64,000 nt of DNA from Plectrocnemia conspersa (GCA_009617715.1 VTFK01000092.1:744001-808000); one strand, 5' to 3'; shown: positions 13,240 through 24,176, counted from the first letter of the stretch. Made by a program: numbers and translations. The notes: generated by a model not told the origin, from the letters alone.

Positions 13240-13416
13240 TGATGTCTATATTATTGATTATAAATTATTATGTGCCATACAATTTTTAATCAATAGATGT
13301 CGCTGCAGCTTGGGCCGTTTTTTTTTAATAAAAATTCGAGTGCCGCTTCCGGGGCTCGAATCCGTAACTTCAGAGCTACTAGTCTGAGACGTTACGGACT
13401 ACGCTATTCCGTCTTT
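13240..13416 (-). mobile_element. tRNA-derived SINE, copy without tail
   Basis: The minus strand begins with GACGGAATAGCGTAGTCCG, containing an A-box-like TAGCGTAGTCC, and then has GGATTCGAGCCCC, a B-box match. The body ends in a block near CATCTATTGATT that is also present at 38665-38680. The 3' hairpin tail seen in the copies at 13640-13912 and 52900-53160 is absent. It is a transposed pseudo-tRNA, not a working tRNA gene, because the acceptor arms do not pair. Confidence 0.65.
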
Positions 13417-13639
13417 AATGGTTTATATATAAATGGTTTTAAAAAAAACGCCGCTTTAGACATAAATCCATTAGTTTTTATAGAACAACTAATTGCAACG
13501 TGACGATTATGGCTCTTCCCGAAAACATATCAATGCGTCATTGTAATGTTGCCATCTGTATTTTTATGGTATACTTATTTAAAACACATTTTGTCTAATC
13601 ACTACAGTTGATTTTGGTATACGGATGCCAGATATTATT

Positions 13640-13912
13640 ATATATTTAATTTCCGTTGAAGCCTGACAGGCGTGAACCCAATGCGTTACAACGGGGTACA
13701 TCTGTACAAACTGGGTAAGTCAATCAGATATAATAAATGCCTACAAGTAAGTATTAAATTTAAAAAAAATATTATAAATTATATGTTTCTTAATTTATAA
13801 TCAATATGCAATTGGAGCCGCACTTTTTTATAAATAAAAATTCGAGTCTGCTACCGTGGCTCGAACCTGAAGCTTCTGGCTTACTATATATACTTACTAC
13901 GCTATTCCGATT
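13640..13912 (-). mobile_element. tRNA-derived SINE, near full length with LINE-like tail
   Basis: On the minus strand it has a diverged tRNA-like head (CGGAATAGCGTAGTA, then a B box around GGTTCGAGCC), an AT-rich body, and a 3' tail from about 13740. The tail contains a hairpin with CCGTTG pairing to CAACGG (13653-13658 with 13689-13694), followed by AT-rich sequence. The head has lost bases in its middle. The tail forms an inverted repeat of about 100 bases with 12954-13050, so two copies of the tail face each other around a third SINE. Confidence 0.7.
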
Positions 13913-13999
13913 TTATATATGGACACTGATGACTAATGAATCTTTAGTAAGGTGGCATCGATATAACAACGAAAAATATAAAATGGGGCAAAAGTAACT

Positions 14000-16390
14000 T
14001 GAATATTAAAAGCTTAAGCTTGAGTAATGTTATATATAATAAATTAAAACATGAAGCTTATTCAATTTTATTTTGAATCTAATGTTTTTACTCAGAAAGC
14101 ATACATGTGTAATTTTCTGTAAAAAATTAAAACAAGTAATATTAGCATTGAGAGTGAAGGGCTTTCAAGTAAAAGATTCAGTTCAAGTCACAGGAAATAT
14201 TTTATATGTACAGATAAATTAGTCAGAGATTTTTATTTTCATTAGCTAGCGCTTTGGTTGCCGAGTCCTTTGATATCACTGTCTAAATATTGATGTAATT
14301 CATAATAAAATAAATAAATATTAAGAGAAAATGTTATTTGCACTTGGAGCAAATACTCTACAATTCATTAGAAAAGTTTTTTTATGGATTTTTCTTTCAA
14401 TGTTGACGTCAGATCTCAGCAAAGTGTTAAAAGATCTCTCTTTGAACTAAAAAAACAACATTTGTTACGAAACCAAAGTCAGACATTTGCATGCAGTTAT
14501 GAAGAGCATTATTAAAAAAAATCTCATTATGGAGATGAAAATAGGACAAAATCGTTCACAAGATAATATTTTATGCTATGATTAAGTTAAGTAATGTGAA
14601 ATTAAACCAACTTTGTATTATTAAACCAGCCTCACGTTGTCAAATATATTAATTTATAATGCTACATAAAGGCCGGACACCAGTCCCGCATGGTTGATTC
14701 GAAGCCTGCAAAGCAGCTAACTAACCGTGACTGCAGTATATACATAATACAAAGAGATTTGTTAATATTATCATAATACTATATACATAGTATATGTATA
14801 TATGTACATATATGTATATACACACACAAGATATTTGGTTTGTCCTATATACGTATTTTAAATAAACTTATATGTTGTTAAATGAGCTTTTACTATGATA
14901 CCTATGAGATAAACGTAAATATAAATCAACCTTACAAAATAGCTATAATTCATATTTTACATTTTGATGTAATAAAAAAGCTATAAATCTTCATGAAATG
15001 GTTTTAACCGTGAAAATATTCTAATTTGCAACATTGAAAGCGACGAGCTTTTAAGTGAAATTTTCTCTGGTCGAATAAATTAGTCTGACATTTCGCCAAT
15101 GCGCGCGTATTAGTCGGCGTGAACGTTAAGAAAATAAATATTAGCAAAAAAGAGAAAGAAAAAATAAAAATAAATCACATTACATACGCTTTGCGAAAAA
15201 GAAAGAAAGAAAAAATAGTAAAGAAGAAGCATCACAGTCGTTAAATTGCATTTAAAAAGTATAATTCACGTATCGATGTCAAGGCCGCCGTTTCGTCTCG
15301 AAAACTTTAGGTAAATCAATTAACCGAGGCGTCAGAACGTAACTAGTGTCAAAATATTTTCACACTATGACATTCATATTATTTTCACTTTTTTTATTTA
15401 CATATTGTAAATACACACTTATTGTAAAGCAAATACATCTATTTGTATAAATTGTGAATTATTTTAATTTTATTTAGTGTCAATCGCTGATGAATTATTA
15501 CCATTGACTATGATTAATCATTTAACGTTAACTTATTGTGTTGTACGATTCACGTGATTTATTTTAAGGCACTCGTGGATTATCGTCGAGATTAAAATCT
15601 CATCGTCGGCGACTGGTTTTCGTCAAGCTCTTTAAATTAGCATCAATTTGTCGATTCGGATCGGCCCCTTTCATACAATCTACTGACCACATAATATTGA
15701 GTAATTCTTTATTATTTATCACTAAATATTAATCGACCGCCGTCGGTGATGATAATTAATAAATTAATCATAGCGATTGATATTAATAGTATGTCGGTGA
15801 TGAAACCGGTCTCGTTTTTTTTGACAACTCGATAATAGGCTGAATTAGAATAGATTAAGTGGGAAAGAAGGAAGAGTTAAAATATGTTGTACACAAAGCG
15901 CCGCCGTGGGAAAATATAATGCTAGTACATATATAGATAAAAAAATATTTCTCATAATTTTTATATTATATTATAATTTATTATACTCTCCTATGCTACT
16001 CCAAACGCATTAATATCTTAAGTTAACTGCATAAATGTTCAACGTGTAAGATTGTCGGGACCAAACATAATTTAGTCGCGAAAGACTTGGTAAAAGGGTC
16101 TAATTAACAAATTGTTCGACGTAAACAAACGATATTGTGGACTTTAACCGAAAATACTCTGATATTATGACGATGTTGGCAATTTGAATTAAAAAAATTA
16201 AAGTTTTAATTACGATTTTTTTATGTTTCTATTAATACTATGCTGCATATACATTCACTTAAATTTTTAATTGTATTTTTTACTATTTACGTGACTTCCT
16301 ATGAAAATTAATTCAACACCTAAAATCTATTATTTTTTATTGAGCGTGAGATAAATCCTTATTTCGCATTTATGAGCCGTACACGGTGAT
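14000..16390. other. AT-rich non-coding stretch with simple repeats
   Basis: A (TATATG)n-type microsatellite lies at about 14770-14830. A purine-rich run (AAGAAAGAAAGAAAAAA-like) lies at 15140-15230. The part at 15270-15840 is somewhat richer in GC and may hold regulatory sequence. No coding sequence was found. Confidence 0.35.
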
Positions 16391-16396
16391 TCGGAT

Positions 16397-16621
16397 TTAT
16401 TCGCACCTAGCACATAAGATCTGTATTAAACAATAGCTAAGGCTTGTTTTATTGACAGTTTTTGAAGAAAGCATGATACACTTGTGGTACCATCGGCCAT
16501 TAACATTTGCTAGACAGTATAGATGAGCCATTTGAGTGCCAAAATCCGATATATCGGATTCTGCTATTTTGTCGAAAATGGACAGATCCGATGTCGTCAT
16601 CAAAGACAGAATCAGATACAT
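16397..16621 (-). repeat. Low-copy repeat sharing a block with 34309-34506
   Basis: A 29-base region around TGGTACCATCGGCCA (about 16480-16508) resembles 34375-34403, and both sit in short open minus-strand frames of 74 and 65 codons. The frames have a loosely similar patch (NGRWYHKCIM and YWPMVLHMCHA). This suggests two relics of one repeat that may once have been coding. The family is not recognised. Confidence 0.3.
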
Positions 16622-16982
16622 TTTTAATGGGCTGTAGGGATAAATACTGTTTTTCTAAACTTATTTAATAAATATATTAGGATAATAATTACAATAGGCT
16701 CTCAAACTAAAGAGTAAAGTTAGCACATTTAAAATCATAGTTACATGATAAAATAATATAGGTATAAAGACGAAATAAAATCACTGCAAAAATTATATAA
16801 AGAAGAAATAAGACATGAAAAAAATTACACACGCGATAAATTTTACACTTACATTTAGCACGTTTAACCATTTCAATATGCATACTATCGAAAACACAAT
16901 CCAAAATGTGTATTTTTAGCAATAATATGTGTATAACACACTTTGTGTTTTTTATTTAAATTTAATTTATTATATTTAGTTG

Positions 16983-17240
16983 TTTCGCGCCCATACTCAT
17001 GATCACGTCGGGAGTCACCACTTTTGCGCTCGCCCTCCAGGAGGGGTGCTGTTGTTGCGGAAGCCAGGAACAGTAAAAATGCTCAAGCAATAATACGAAG
17101 GTGTGTCGTTGTGACTGGTTAATGATCTTTATTTATTTTAATCGCTCAATATTTATACTAAATATTTAATAGAATACACGTGTATCAATGACACGTGTAA
17201 AATAATAATTACATTTAATCAGTTTGTAACATGTATCTAT
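16983..17240 (+). repeat. LTR-like interspersed repeat, copy 2
   Basis: This is the plus-strand partner of 9205-9550. Shared blocks are TTTCGCGCCCA near 16984, GTCACCACTTTTGCG, GCCCTCCAGGAGGGG, GGTTAATGATC and ACACGTGTAT. It lacks about 50 bases present in the other copy after the first block. No coding sequence accompanies it. Confidence 0.5.
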
Positions 17241-17249
17241 TCGTCGTTG

Positions 17250-18190
17250 CTATTCGAATTTATTTAATAAAAATAATATGCAATTAACTTGTTGGTTTCG
17301 ACAGTTGTTATAAAAATAATAACTTGTAGCAATATTTTCTAAGTTATAGAATAATAATGTTTTGGACTTAATAATATAAAATTAGAATCTTTTGTCAATA
17401 AAAAGATTTTTTTTTAAATTAAGGAGCTTAAAGCACTATAAACGACTGGTTAAAGTTTAGCATATTTACAACAACTAAGAGATTCAAGTGCACTAAAAAT
17501 GAGTAGAAATTTTCGGTTATTAATTAATTATTTTAAAACTATAAATATACCTAAAAGAGCATTTGACTCAATAACATATTAATTTAAATTATTTTTTATT
17601 ACTAATATAAAATAATATATTTTATCATTATACTGATTTATATCTAAGTATTAATATAAAATTATGTATGTAATTTAAATTTGTGTTATTTTGAGAGTAT
17701 ATACAATTTTTTTTAATGGTTCCTAATAATTTATATAAAAATTATTTTATAGAAAAATAAAATATGTATAGAAATTAGATACGTACAAGATGTATTTTTA
17801 ATATCTTGAATGTAGAAAATATCTTTGAAATATCAATCATCGGAACTCTTTAATTAATTATTTCTTGCTACTTATTGAATAAGTTATACAGAAATCGACT
17901 CATTAGTTTGTGATGATATAATATATTAAAAATAAGATATATCATAATAATCAAACTAACTGAAAATATATAATATGTGCATAAATTTAGACTATTTAAC
18001 CCGATGTGTATTGATTCGTTTTCCAAATCGAAAATTAGGTATTATTACTTCTTAATACTCTGAAGTTTTAAAATGAATAGTCGTAAGTGACAAAGTACAG
18101 TAATTTGTTATTCAAAAAGTGGCGAGATTAAATAAAAAAAATCAATTGATTTGCCTTTTTTTAAATTATTAAATATTCATAGTAACATTT
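17250..18190. other. AT-rich intronic stretch
   Basis: The sequence is very AT-rich with poly-T and poly-A runs. No exon, repeat family or long frame is recognised. It lies downstream of exon B on the minus strand, so it is probably intron. Confidence 0.5.
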
Positions 18191-18191
18191 A

Positions 18192-18215
18192 CCAGTAAAA
18201 ATATATTTTTACTGG
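18192..18215. repeat. 24-bp perfect palindrome
   Basis: CCAGTAAAAATA is followed directly by its complement, giving a loopless palindrome with GC ends and an AT core. It lies about 210 bases past the exon B donor within the intron. A related imperfect piece (CACTGGTAGATATATATTT) follows at 18249. It may be a chance AT palindrome or a transposon junction. Confidence 0.6.
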
Positions 18216-18424
18216 CATTTCATGGAAATCATATCCGACTACTTTTTCACTGGTAGATATATATTTCTAATAGTGAAAATATAATTTATCTAACCATTAT
18301 TAAAATTATATTTTAATTAGTAAACTTACACATTCATTGTAACATATAAATACTATTCAGTATTTTTTAAATTAATTAAGTAATTTTTATAAGTTTAATG
18401 AATGAAATAAAACAAAAACAATAC

Positions 18425-18591
18425 CCACCAATCCATGGCACGCTGATATGGCTACGCTGGATTTCGGTTGACCGTCGATGGACCCTTGAAAGTGACACGA
18501 AGAAACATCTTTCTTGGGTCTCTCTCTAGTGAAGCCTTCTGGTCCATGTCGCTCCACGATCAAAGCGCCTCCAATGAACTGATGCGAAGGC
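18425..18591 (-). CDS. ADAMTS prodomain, exon B
   Basis: This exon encodes 55 complete codons plus one base at each end. It continues the prodomain of an ADAMTS (disintegrin and metalloprotease with thrombospondin motifs) protease, which is secreted and cleaves extracellular matrix. Key features are SSCHFQGSIDG (Cys at residue 32) and SSVAISACHGLVG (Cys at residue 51). These match the family signature C-x-FxG followed by A-I-S-x-C-x-G-L. The acceptor TTATTGCAG precedes 18591. The preferred donor GTATTG follows 18425 (phase 1). The alternative donor GTGGGT would end the exon at 18429. The first base completes AGG (Arg) with the last two bases of exon A, so the reading frame is preserved. The next exon, leading to the catalytic domain, was not found. 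The subfamily is undecided. Confidence 0.88.
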
Positions 18592-18599
18592 CTGCAATA

Positions 18600-20010
18600 A
18601 TGAATGACTTATGAGAAAAAAGTGGTACCGAAAACAAATAAATATTTATCAGTCTTCAGCGGCTGTCAATGAAAATTGGTAATTTCTCTCTTTCAATGGT
18701 AATGAGAGTTGAGTTACGTAGGCACCCAAGGCGAGCATAGAAATTCTCCATACCAGGTGTTCGGAAAGTTGCTTTATGATTTGTGGGCGAACGGGGTTTA
18801 TTATGGATTCGTGAACGACTTTTTTCATTGTAATGCATAATGTGTTATATAATGGAAGACCTTGACACAATATCGTATACTAGTGTTAATCAATTTTCTG
18901 GAGCATGTGTTTGCAAAACTTAGTAGTTGTGTGTGAATTTGATTTGATGTAGCGAGTGATGAAATATAGATGTAGAGCATATTTTTATTAAGTTTATATA
19001 TAAAAAAAATCTATTTTAGATACATTTCGATAGAAATAAAACGCATTGCAGATTTTATGCCGAATTTTATGGAACAAATATATACTTATGATAAAAAATA
19101 TTTGATATAGATAGGCAAATTATTAAATAAAATTAATTACCGCACAAAGCCATCTGAAAACCATTGTCTATTTTTATTACAATTTTCATATTTACCATGA
19201 TAAATAAATAAGCAAATACATATTTTAATAAAAAAAATATTAATACAAATTTTAAGCTATTTTTATGTTTGCAATTATTGTGATATTTTCATTACAAAAG
19301 TATGAAAAAATAAATATTACGGATTTGAACCCTTTTAAAATTGTACCTGTATCTAAAGTAATAGATGTACATATGTGCTTTTGCTATTATTTTTGTAATT
19401 ATTTTTAAATTTAAGTGTTTTTATCGTAATCAACTATATTTGGTTGGGCAAAATATTTTTATAGTATTTTCTGGTGTAAAATTAGCTGTTTATTAATTGA
19501 TTTTTGCTTATTAAAAGGTTATTGTACAACATTGTTATGTCTTTATTTTGAAAGATTTGTAGTTCAGAAAAAAATAATACTTCACGTCAGTAATGTTTAA
19601 ATAATTGTTTGTATATAAATATATAAAAATGAAGTATCGCTTTAAGAGCCCTAATTACGGCAAAGCATTTTGAGCAAAATTTTGAAATATGTTTTTTAAA
19701 TTTAATTTAAAGTCTAGGTTTATTTCCAGGTATTTATGTATGCATTCAACAGTCTAACCTCTTTAACATTGAAATCAGGATGATCACATTTCGAATGAAT
19801 CAATGATTATTCGTCTTTCATATCGCACCACATAAGAAATATTTTTATTTATAAACATAATTTTAAATTAACTTTATTTTTAATATTGTATACATGTATT
19901 ACAGATACATATAAAATATTATAAAAAATATATATTCCTGAATTATTCATTCCATATCCCTTATTCCTCACCAATCGATACGAAAGTGAGTGACTGCTCT
20001 CTCGCGGTAA
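18600..20010. other. AT-rich intron, nothing recognised
   Basis: Short open frames at 18649-18870 overlap each other in different phases and resemble nothing known. The rest is AT-rich with poly-A and poly-T runs. Confidence 0.4.
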
Positions 20011-20019
20011 CCTTTTCCC

Positions 20020-20340
20020 AATAAGGGTTTAAACTCTAACCAGTCGGTGAAATTGCATGCATTTCGTTTTTCGGTGGCTGATAAAAATTCATCATTCGGT
20101 CATAAATTATGCGACTTCGACATTTGGGTCAGCGGCGGTCATTAATGCCGAAACGGTCCAGCAACAACTACAAAAAGCGAACAAACTGCATTTATTTGCG
20201 AGGGACGAAATACGCAACAAGTAGCATGTGTGCGCAATTGCGTTTTCGGGATGCGCAAAAACGCGGAGCGTTGCCCTTTATGGACAGAAAGACAGTAAAT
20301 GTACAATGCAAGCTTGTGAGTGAAATTTCGCAATCGCTTC
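20020..20340. other. GC-richer island, candidate conserved non-coding element
   Basis: About 300 bases are rich in CG steps (GTCAGCGGCGGTCATTAATG, GCGCAATTGCGTTTTCGG). Both strands are open for 60 to 100 codons without family resemblance. Homeodomain-type ATTA cores occur (GGTCATTAATGCC). An intronic enhancer is a reasonable but untested idea. Confidence 0.3.
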
Positions 20341-21254
20341 TCATTAATTATACCTACGTATATTTGAATGATGCTGACTATATAAATGGATATATTTTAA
20401 TGGAGAAGATTTAAAGCAAACAAATCTGTTCTGCAACTTACTCTTTCATCAACAATATTTTTTTCAGCGCTTGAAATTCACCGGCCTCCAATTATAATGG
20501 CTCTTTTTAGCGCGGCCCATCACTAATATCGAATTGACCGTCTTTGAAATATGAGACACAACAAGTTGATTTTACGGTGTTTCTCATTGATGTAATTTTT
20601 AATGAATGCAGTGTCATAATAACAGCTCATATCAGACTTTTATTTTTAGTATACCAATGTTCGTTATTTTTTTTACAAGCCATTACTTTTTTAATAAATT
20701 TTACTCCCTTATATAAGATTTTAATGAATTTTTATTTTCTGTAAATATAATTTAATGCTGTTTCGTATTAATGTGGTTTTGGATATTACTATTATATAAT
20801 GATCCGGTGATGTGTGTTTAGGAGTATATGGTAGATGTCATGGAATGATGAAAAATAACACATTTTATGTTAGCCAGTACTGGCCTTCTACTTTAATGGA
20901 TTGTTTATCTTGAGTAAAAACATTAAATCTGGTGTGGTATTTAACAAAACAACACAACATAGTGCCATATTAGACTCGAGATTATGTTTTTATTATGACA
21001 AGTGTTGAAAATTTCAGGTCGCATAAATGTATTATTGCGAAAAAAATTTAAACTTGCTTTACAAGACTCGGACAGGAACACAAGAAGTGTCCAAATATTA
21101 TTATAAAGTCAGTGAGCGGTACATGTTAACTGTCCAAATAAAAAATTTGCGGTTCATACCTCAAGTTTATCGAGACAGGTTCAGATGATTCTTGAGAAGA
21201 GCAATATTTTGTCAACCGACCAAGTCAAGAATTTTCATAGTAGTCTATCCAAAA

Positions 21255-21475
21255 TCAAGTGTAGTTTGCAATTTGTGAATCAAAGATAAATGGACAACTA
21301 TCGTCAATTTTGGCATGCCCGATGAGAAGCTGGATGGTTCGTGCAAAATAAGCGTACTCAAGCGCTGACGTCCATGCCAGAACGGGTAAGGATAAGAGAC
21401 GCAATCGCGACACTCTAAGGACTCGCAGCGGAAAGTCGCCTAGCATTGATAGCAAGTGCTTTATTGAGTAGACGC
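21255..21475 (-). mobile_element. LINE C-terminal relic
   Basis: On the minus strand the frame reads RVSRLRLLSLPVLAWTSALE and then a TIQLLIG-like end. This parallels the C-terminal region of CR1/Jockey-type LINE polyproteins, where a basic segment is followed by Pro and Arg before a YxLY-like motif. At DNA level AAGAGACGCAATCGCGACACT matches pieces at 26360, 60645 and 61925. It is fragmentary and inactive. Confidence 0.5.
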
Positions 21476-21893
21476 TACACCGAAGTATAACTTAACCTAA
21501 CGTGTTTTGTATACTTTCTGGTCACGCATGCTTTAGCAGGTGCGCGCGTAAACAAAGGGTCACTTTGTTCTAAGAGAAAGTCTTGAAGTTTATAAGATAC
21601 GAGTTTTTAATATAAGTTTTTCCTTGGTTAGGTCAGGTTTATCGAAACAGTCTATAGAATATAAATAAGGAATTAAAATTTCTTAAGAATTCTCGAGAAA
21701 ATCGCAATGTAAAAATGAGAATTCTCATTTCTTGAAAAATGCTAAACACCGATAAACCGGAATGCAAGAATTCTATCAGTCCAAAGTTTTGTTATTTAAA
21801 AAATATTTTAGAATAAGATTTATTCTGTAATGATGATGGTATGTACATAGTCAACGAAAATAATAAGTAGGTTTAAATTGGTGACAATCCAGT

Positions 21894-22022
21894 TCTTTCG
21901 TAACTGTACTGTAAATTAGTGGTAGATATTGAATAACTTATTTTCTTTCATAACTGTACTGTAAATTAGTGGTAGATATTGAATAACTTATTCTAAAATA
22001 ATGGCTTATTCTAAAATAATGG
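21894..22022. repeat. Two tandem duplications, 50-bp and 18-bp units
   Basis: A 50-base unit containing TAACTGTACTGTAAATTAGT begins near 21894 and is repeated from 21944 with one visible change (CGTAA to CATAA). It is directly followed by two copies of CTTATTCTAAAATAATGG (21987-22022). The near-identity indicates a recent event, possibly polymorphic. Confidence 0.85.
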
Positions 22023-22329
22023 CTCTCTTTAGCTTTTATAAATTTACAGAAGCAAAAAATTTCCATTCCTTGATATTGATTTAACTCTAATAATTATTAA
22101 CGTGATTTAAATTTCCTACTAATATTTTTTAAAATATTAGTAAAATTTTGCCCTTGATCATCAAAAGACTTATATATGGCACTTTCAGAAATTTTTATGT
22201 TAAAAGGTTAATGATTTAATCAAATTAACGCCGCGTTAACACCGCTTAAACTTTTCTCAAGTGATACTATTTTTAAATCACTCGCTCAAAATATGGACAA
22301 CAAACGCCGCATAGTTATTTTAAGTCGGA

Positions 22330-22374
22330 ATGACGAAGATCTTTACATTATTAATTAACGAAGATCTTCGTCAT
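22330..22374. repeat. Inverted repeat with 14-bp perfect arms
   Basis: ATGACGAAGATCTT (22330-22343) pairs perfectly with 22361-22374 around a 17-base AT-rich spacer. A run of six G follows at 22375. It is adjacent to a repeat relic beginning near 22395, so it may be an element end or a cruciform-prone site. Confidence 0.75.
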
Positions 22375-22394
22375 GGGGGGCTTTATGATTGAGC

Positions 22395-22590
22395 ATTCCG
22401 TACCATATGGTGCGTTAGGACGTTGATAATATCGATACCGCAGCTAACAACTATTTAGTCGCGGGTCAAAAAGTTAATCCAGAAACTGGAGTTACCAAAA
22501 ATTTAATTATAAGACATCAAACCCTCGTTGATTAATTTTGAACCTGTAAGCTGAGAAGAATCGCTGAGTTTCATTCAAGAATTAAGACTT
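22395..22590 (-). repeat. Degenerate repeat, same family as 9880-10180
   Basis: CCGTACCATATGGTGCGTTAGGACGTTGATAATATCGAT and the downstream AAACCCTCGTTGAT correspond to blocks at 9890-10020. It lies just 3' of the reverse transcriptase relic at 22690-23080 in minus orientation, which fits the 3' part of that LINE. Decay prevents translation. Confidence 0.4.
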
Positions 22591-22689
22591 CTCGAGTTCA
22601 CAGGTGAACTTCGTCAAAATTAATAATAACATATTCAGTAAAAATACTTGATATTTACCCTAGTAGTTGCAGCTTATATTGCGTAATTT

Positions 22690-23150
22690 ATATCGTGTAA
22701 GTTGAGCAATAAACTGAAAGCCAGTAAAATATATTCCATCTCCAATCAGAGGTTGGCTATTATATTGACGATTATGATTTTTACCGCTGCACAGTCTGCC
22801 TATTTTATATCCCATTTACCTATCTACAAAGTATTTGTTCATTGTTAAAGGTCACGTTTAGTGTGGGAAGTGATTATTTTGTTGCAATCGATAATTTAGC
22901 ATATATTTTTTAGCAGTGTTTGAAGGTCACTGGTATTATCTGCAAATATTACTGTATCATCCGAAAATCTATGGTTATTTTTTGATTACTATTCACCAGT
23001 ATCCCCAAGTCACTCTTATCTAGAGCCTTTCGAAATATTGATTCGGAGTACATATCAAAGGTGGTGATTTAAGTAGAAGACCTCAAAACTTTCTCTATAC
23101 CTTCATATATACAGGATTGATACGACACAAATGTGCAATATAAAAATAGT
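22690..23150 (-). mobile_element. RTE-like LINE reverse transcriptase relic
   Basis: The minus strand reads FDMYSESIFRKALDKSD and then GILVN. After a one-base frame change it reads NNHRFSDDTVIFADNTSDLQ. This matches the palm region of non-LTR reverse transcriptases (LFNxYSE, then YADDTVIFAD). The usual Y-A of the catalytic box has become F-S, while both Asp residues remain. Several stops follow. RTE or a related clade is my best guess from the LFNLYSE context. The segment at 23090-23150 would be just upstream in the protein. Confidence 0.65.
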
Positions 23151-23199
23151 TTAACGACACTATTGTAAAACGAAACTCGATCTCAGGCAAGAACTGTCG

Positions 23200-23600
23200 T
23201 TTTTAAGCAAGATATTTCAAATTACGTGCGATTGAATCCGACATCCAGAAATTGAAAAGAATCTCGCTGCCAAATTGAGCTGTCAAGCCGATCCGACTAG
23301 GCAGACACATAAATCCTACAGATTCCCACAGTCGGTATCTGATGTCATCCCGACTGGCGGCGCTTAAAGCACTTCGCCACCGCATAATGGTTAATTGATA
23401 GCGATTTCGGTCATTATTTTCGCAACGTCTTCTGTACATATTATGATGGCGTTGAACCCGGCGCCTGGTATGATTCACATACAATCGGTCTATTTTGGTC
23501 TAATTTGTAACACTTCATATTTCACCAGGATCAGCGGAGGCGATGACGGGAGCAAGGTCATGTTTTGACACGAGGCAGAAGCGAATTTGCTTTGTGAGAA
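23200..23600. other. GC-rich island with an open minus frame
   Basis: The minus strand is open for 93 codons (23203-23484) and includes RWRSALSAASRDDIRYRLWE. The composition is balanced and the frame looks more protein-like than most, but I recognise no family. No splice site with a phase compatible with exons A and B is obvious. It may be a decayed transposon protein or conserved non-coding DNA. Confidence 0.25.
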
Positions 23601-23999
23601 GACAAGAAAATAAATACGTACGAGAGTATACTTCACGGACTGTTAATATTGAAAGAAAATATTTATTAAGCAACGAGCACCCTCTTATGTATATGTTACA
23701 GTGAATTTGTATTAGCAGTGAAATTATATTTTCATTGATGTTAAATGTGAGATACTTTCCCTTTCGTTCGCTCGCGTGTTAGGTGTGAATTTTGGTTGAG
23801 AAGTTTGAGGCGCCCTAAATCTATAACAATCTATAATAGTAATAAACCTGGCGATGTTGAGAAGAAGCTCATTAATTTTAGCTGTTTTAAGACAGCTATT
23901 AAAGCGGTAATAATTTTAAAGGTTTCTCCATATACATATCTTAATAATCTTATTATATTACTTCGTAGCGTAAGAAACATTCTGTATATGCACCATATG

Positions 24000-24067
24000 T
24001 GGCTCTTGGCATTACGGGCGTGTAGCGATTGAGCCCCGTATGAGGTGCGTGGCATTAGAACGGTTAA
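24000..24067. mobile_element. piggyBac-like element end (left of a pair)
   Basis: Read from 24067 leftward, the minus strand starts TTAACCGTTCTAATGCCACG and has a second GTAATGCCA subterminal motif 50 bases further in. TTAACCnTTT followed by TGCCACG is typical of piggyBac-like termini, whose target is TTAA. The other end was not found, so this is a truncated or decayed element extending to the left. Confidence 0.55.
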
Positions 24068-24176
24068 ATACGGAGCGTTTTTATGGAGCTTATTTGCTCC
24101 CCGATTAAGTCAGTCATGCTGCTTCTCTTAAACGTATATTTGATCTGATTCTCAAGATGTAATCATTTTCTGATAT

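Noticed and set aside
14770..14830. Functional palindrome in TATATG repeats
   Set aside because: The symmetry follows from the alternating microsatellite and is imperfect.
18649..18870. Extension of ADAMTS exon B into upstream open frames
   Set aside because: The prodomain text joins exon A and exon B exactly, and these frames are in other phases beyond the acceptor.
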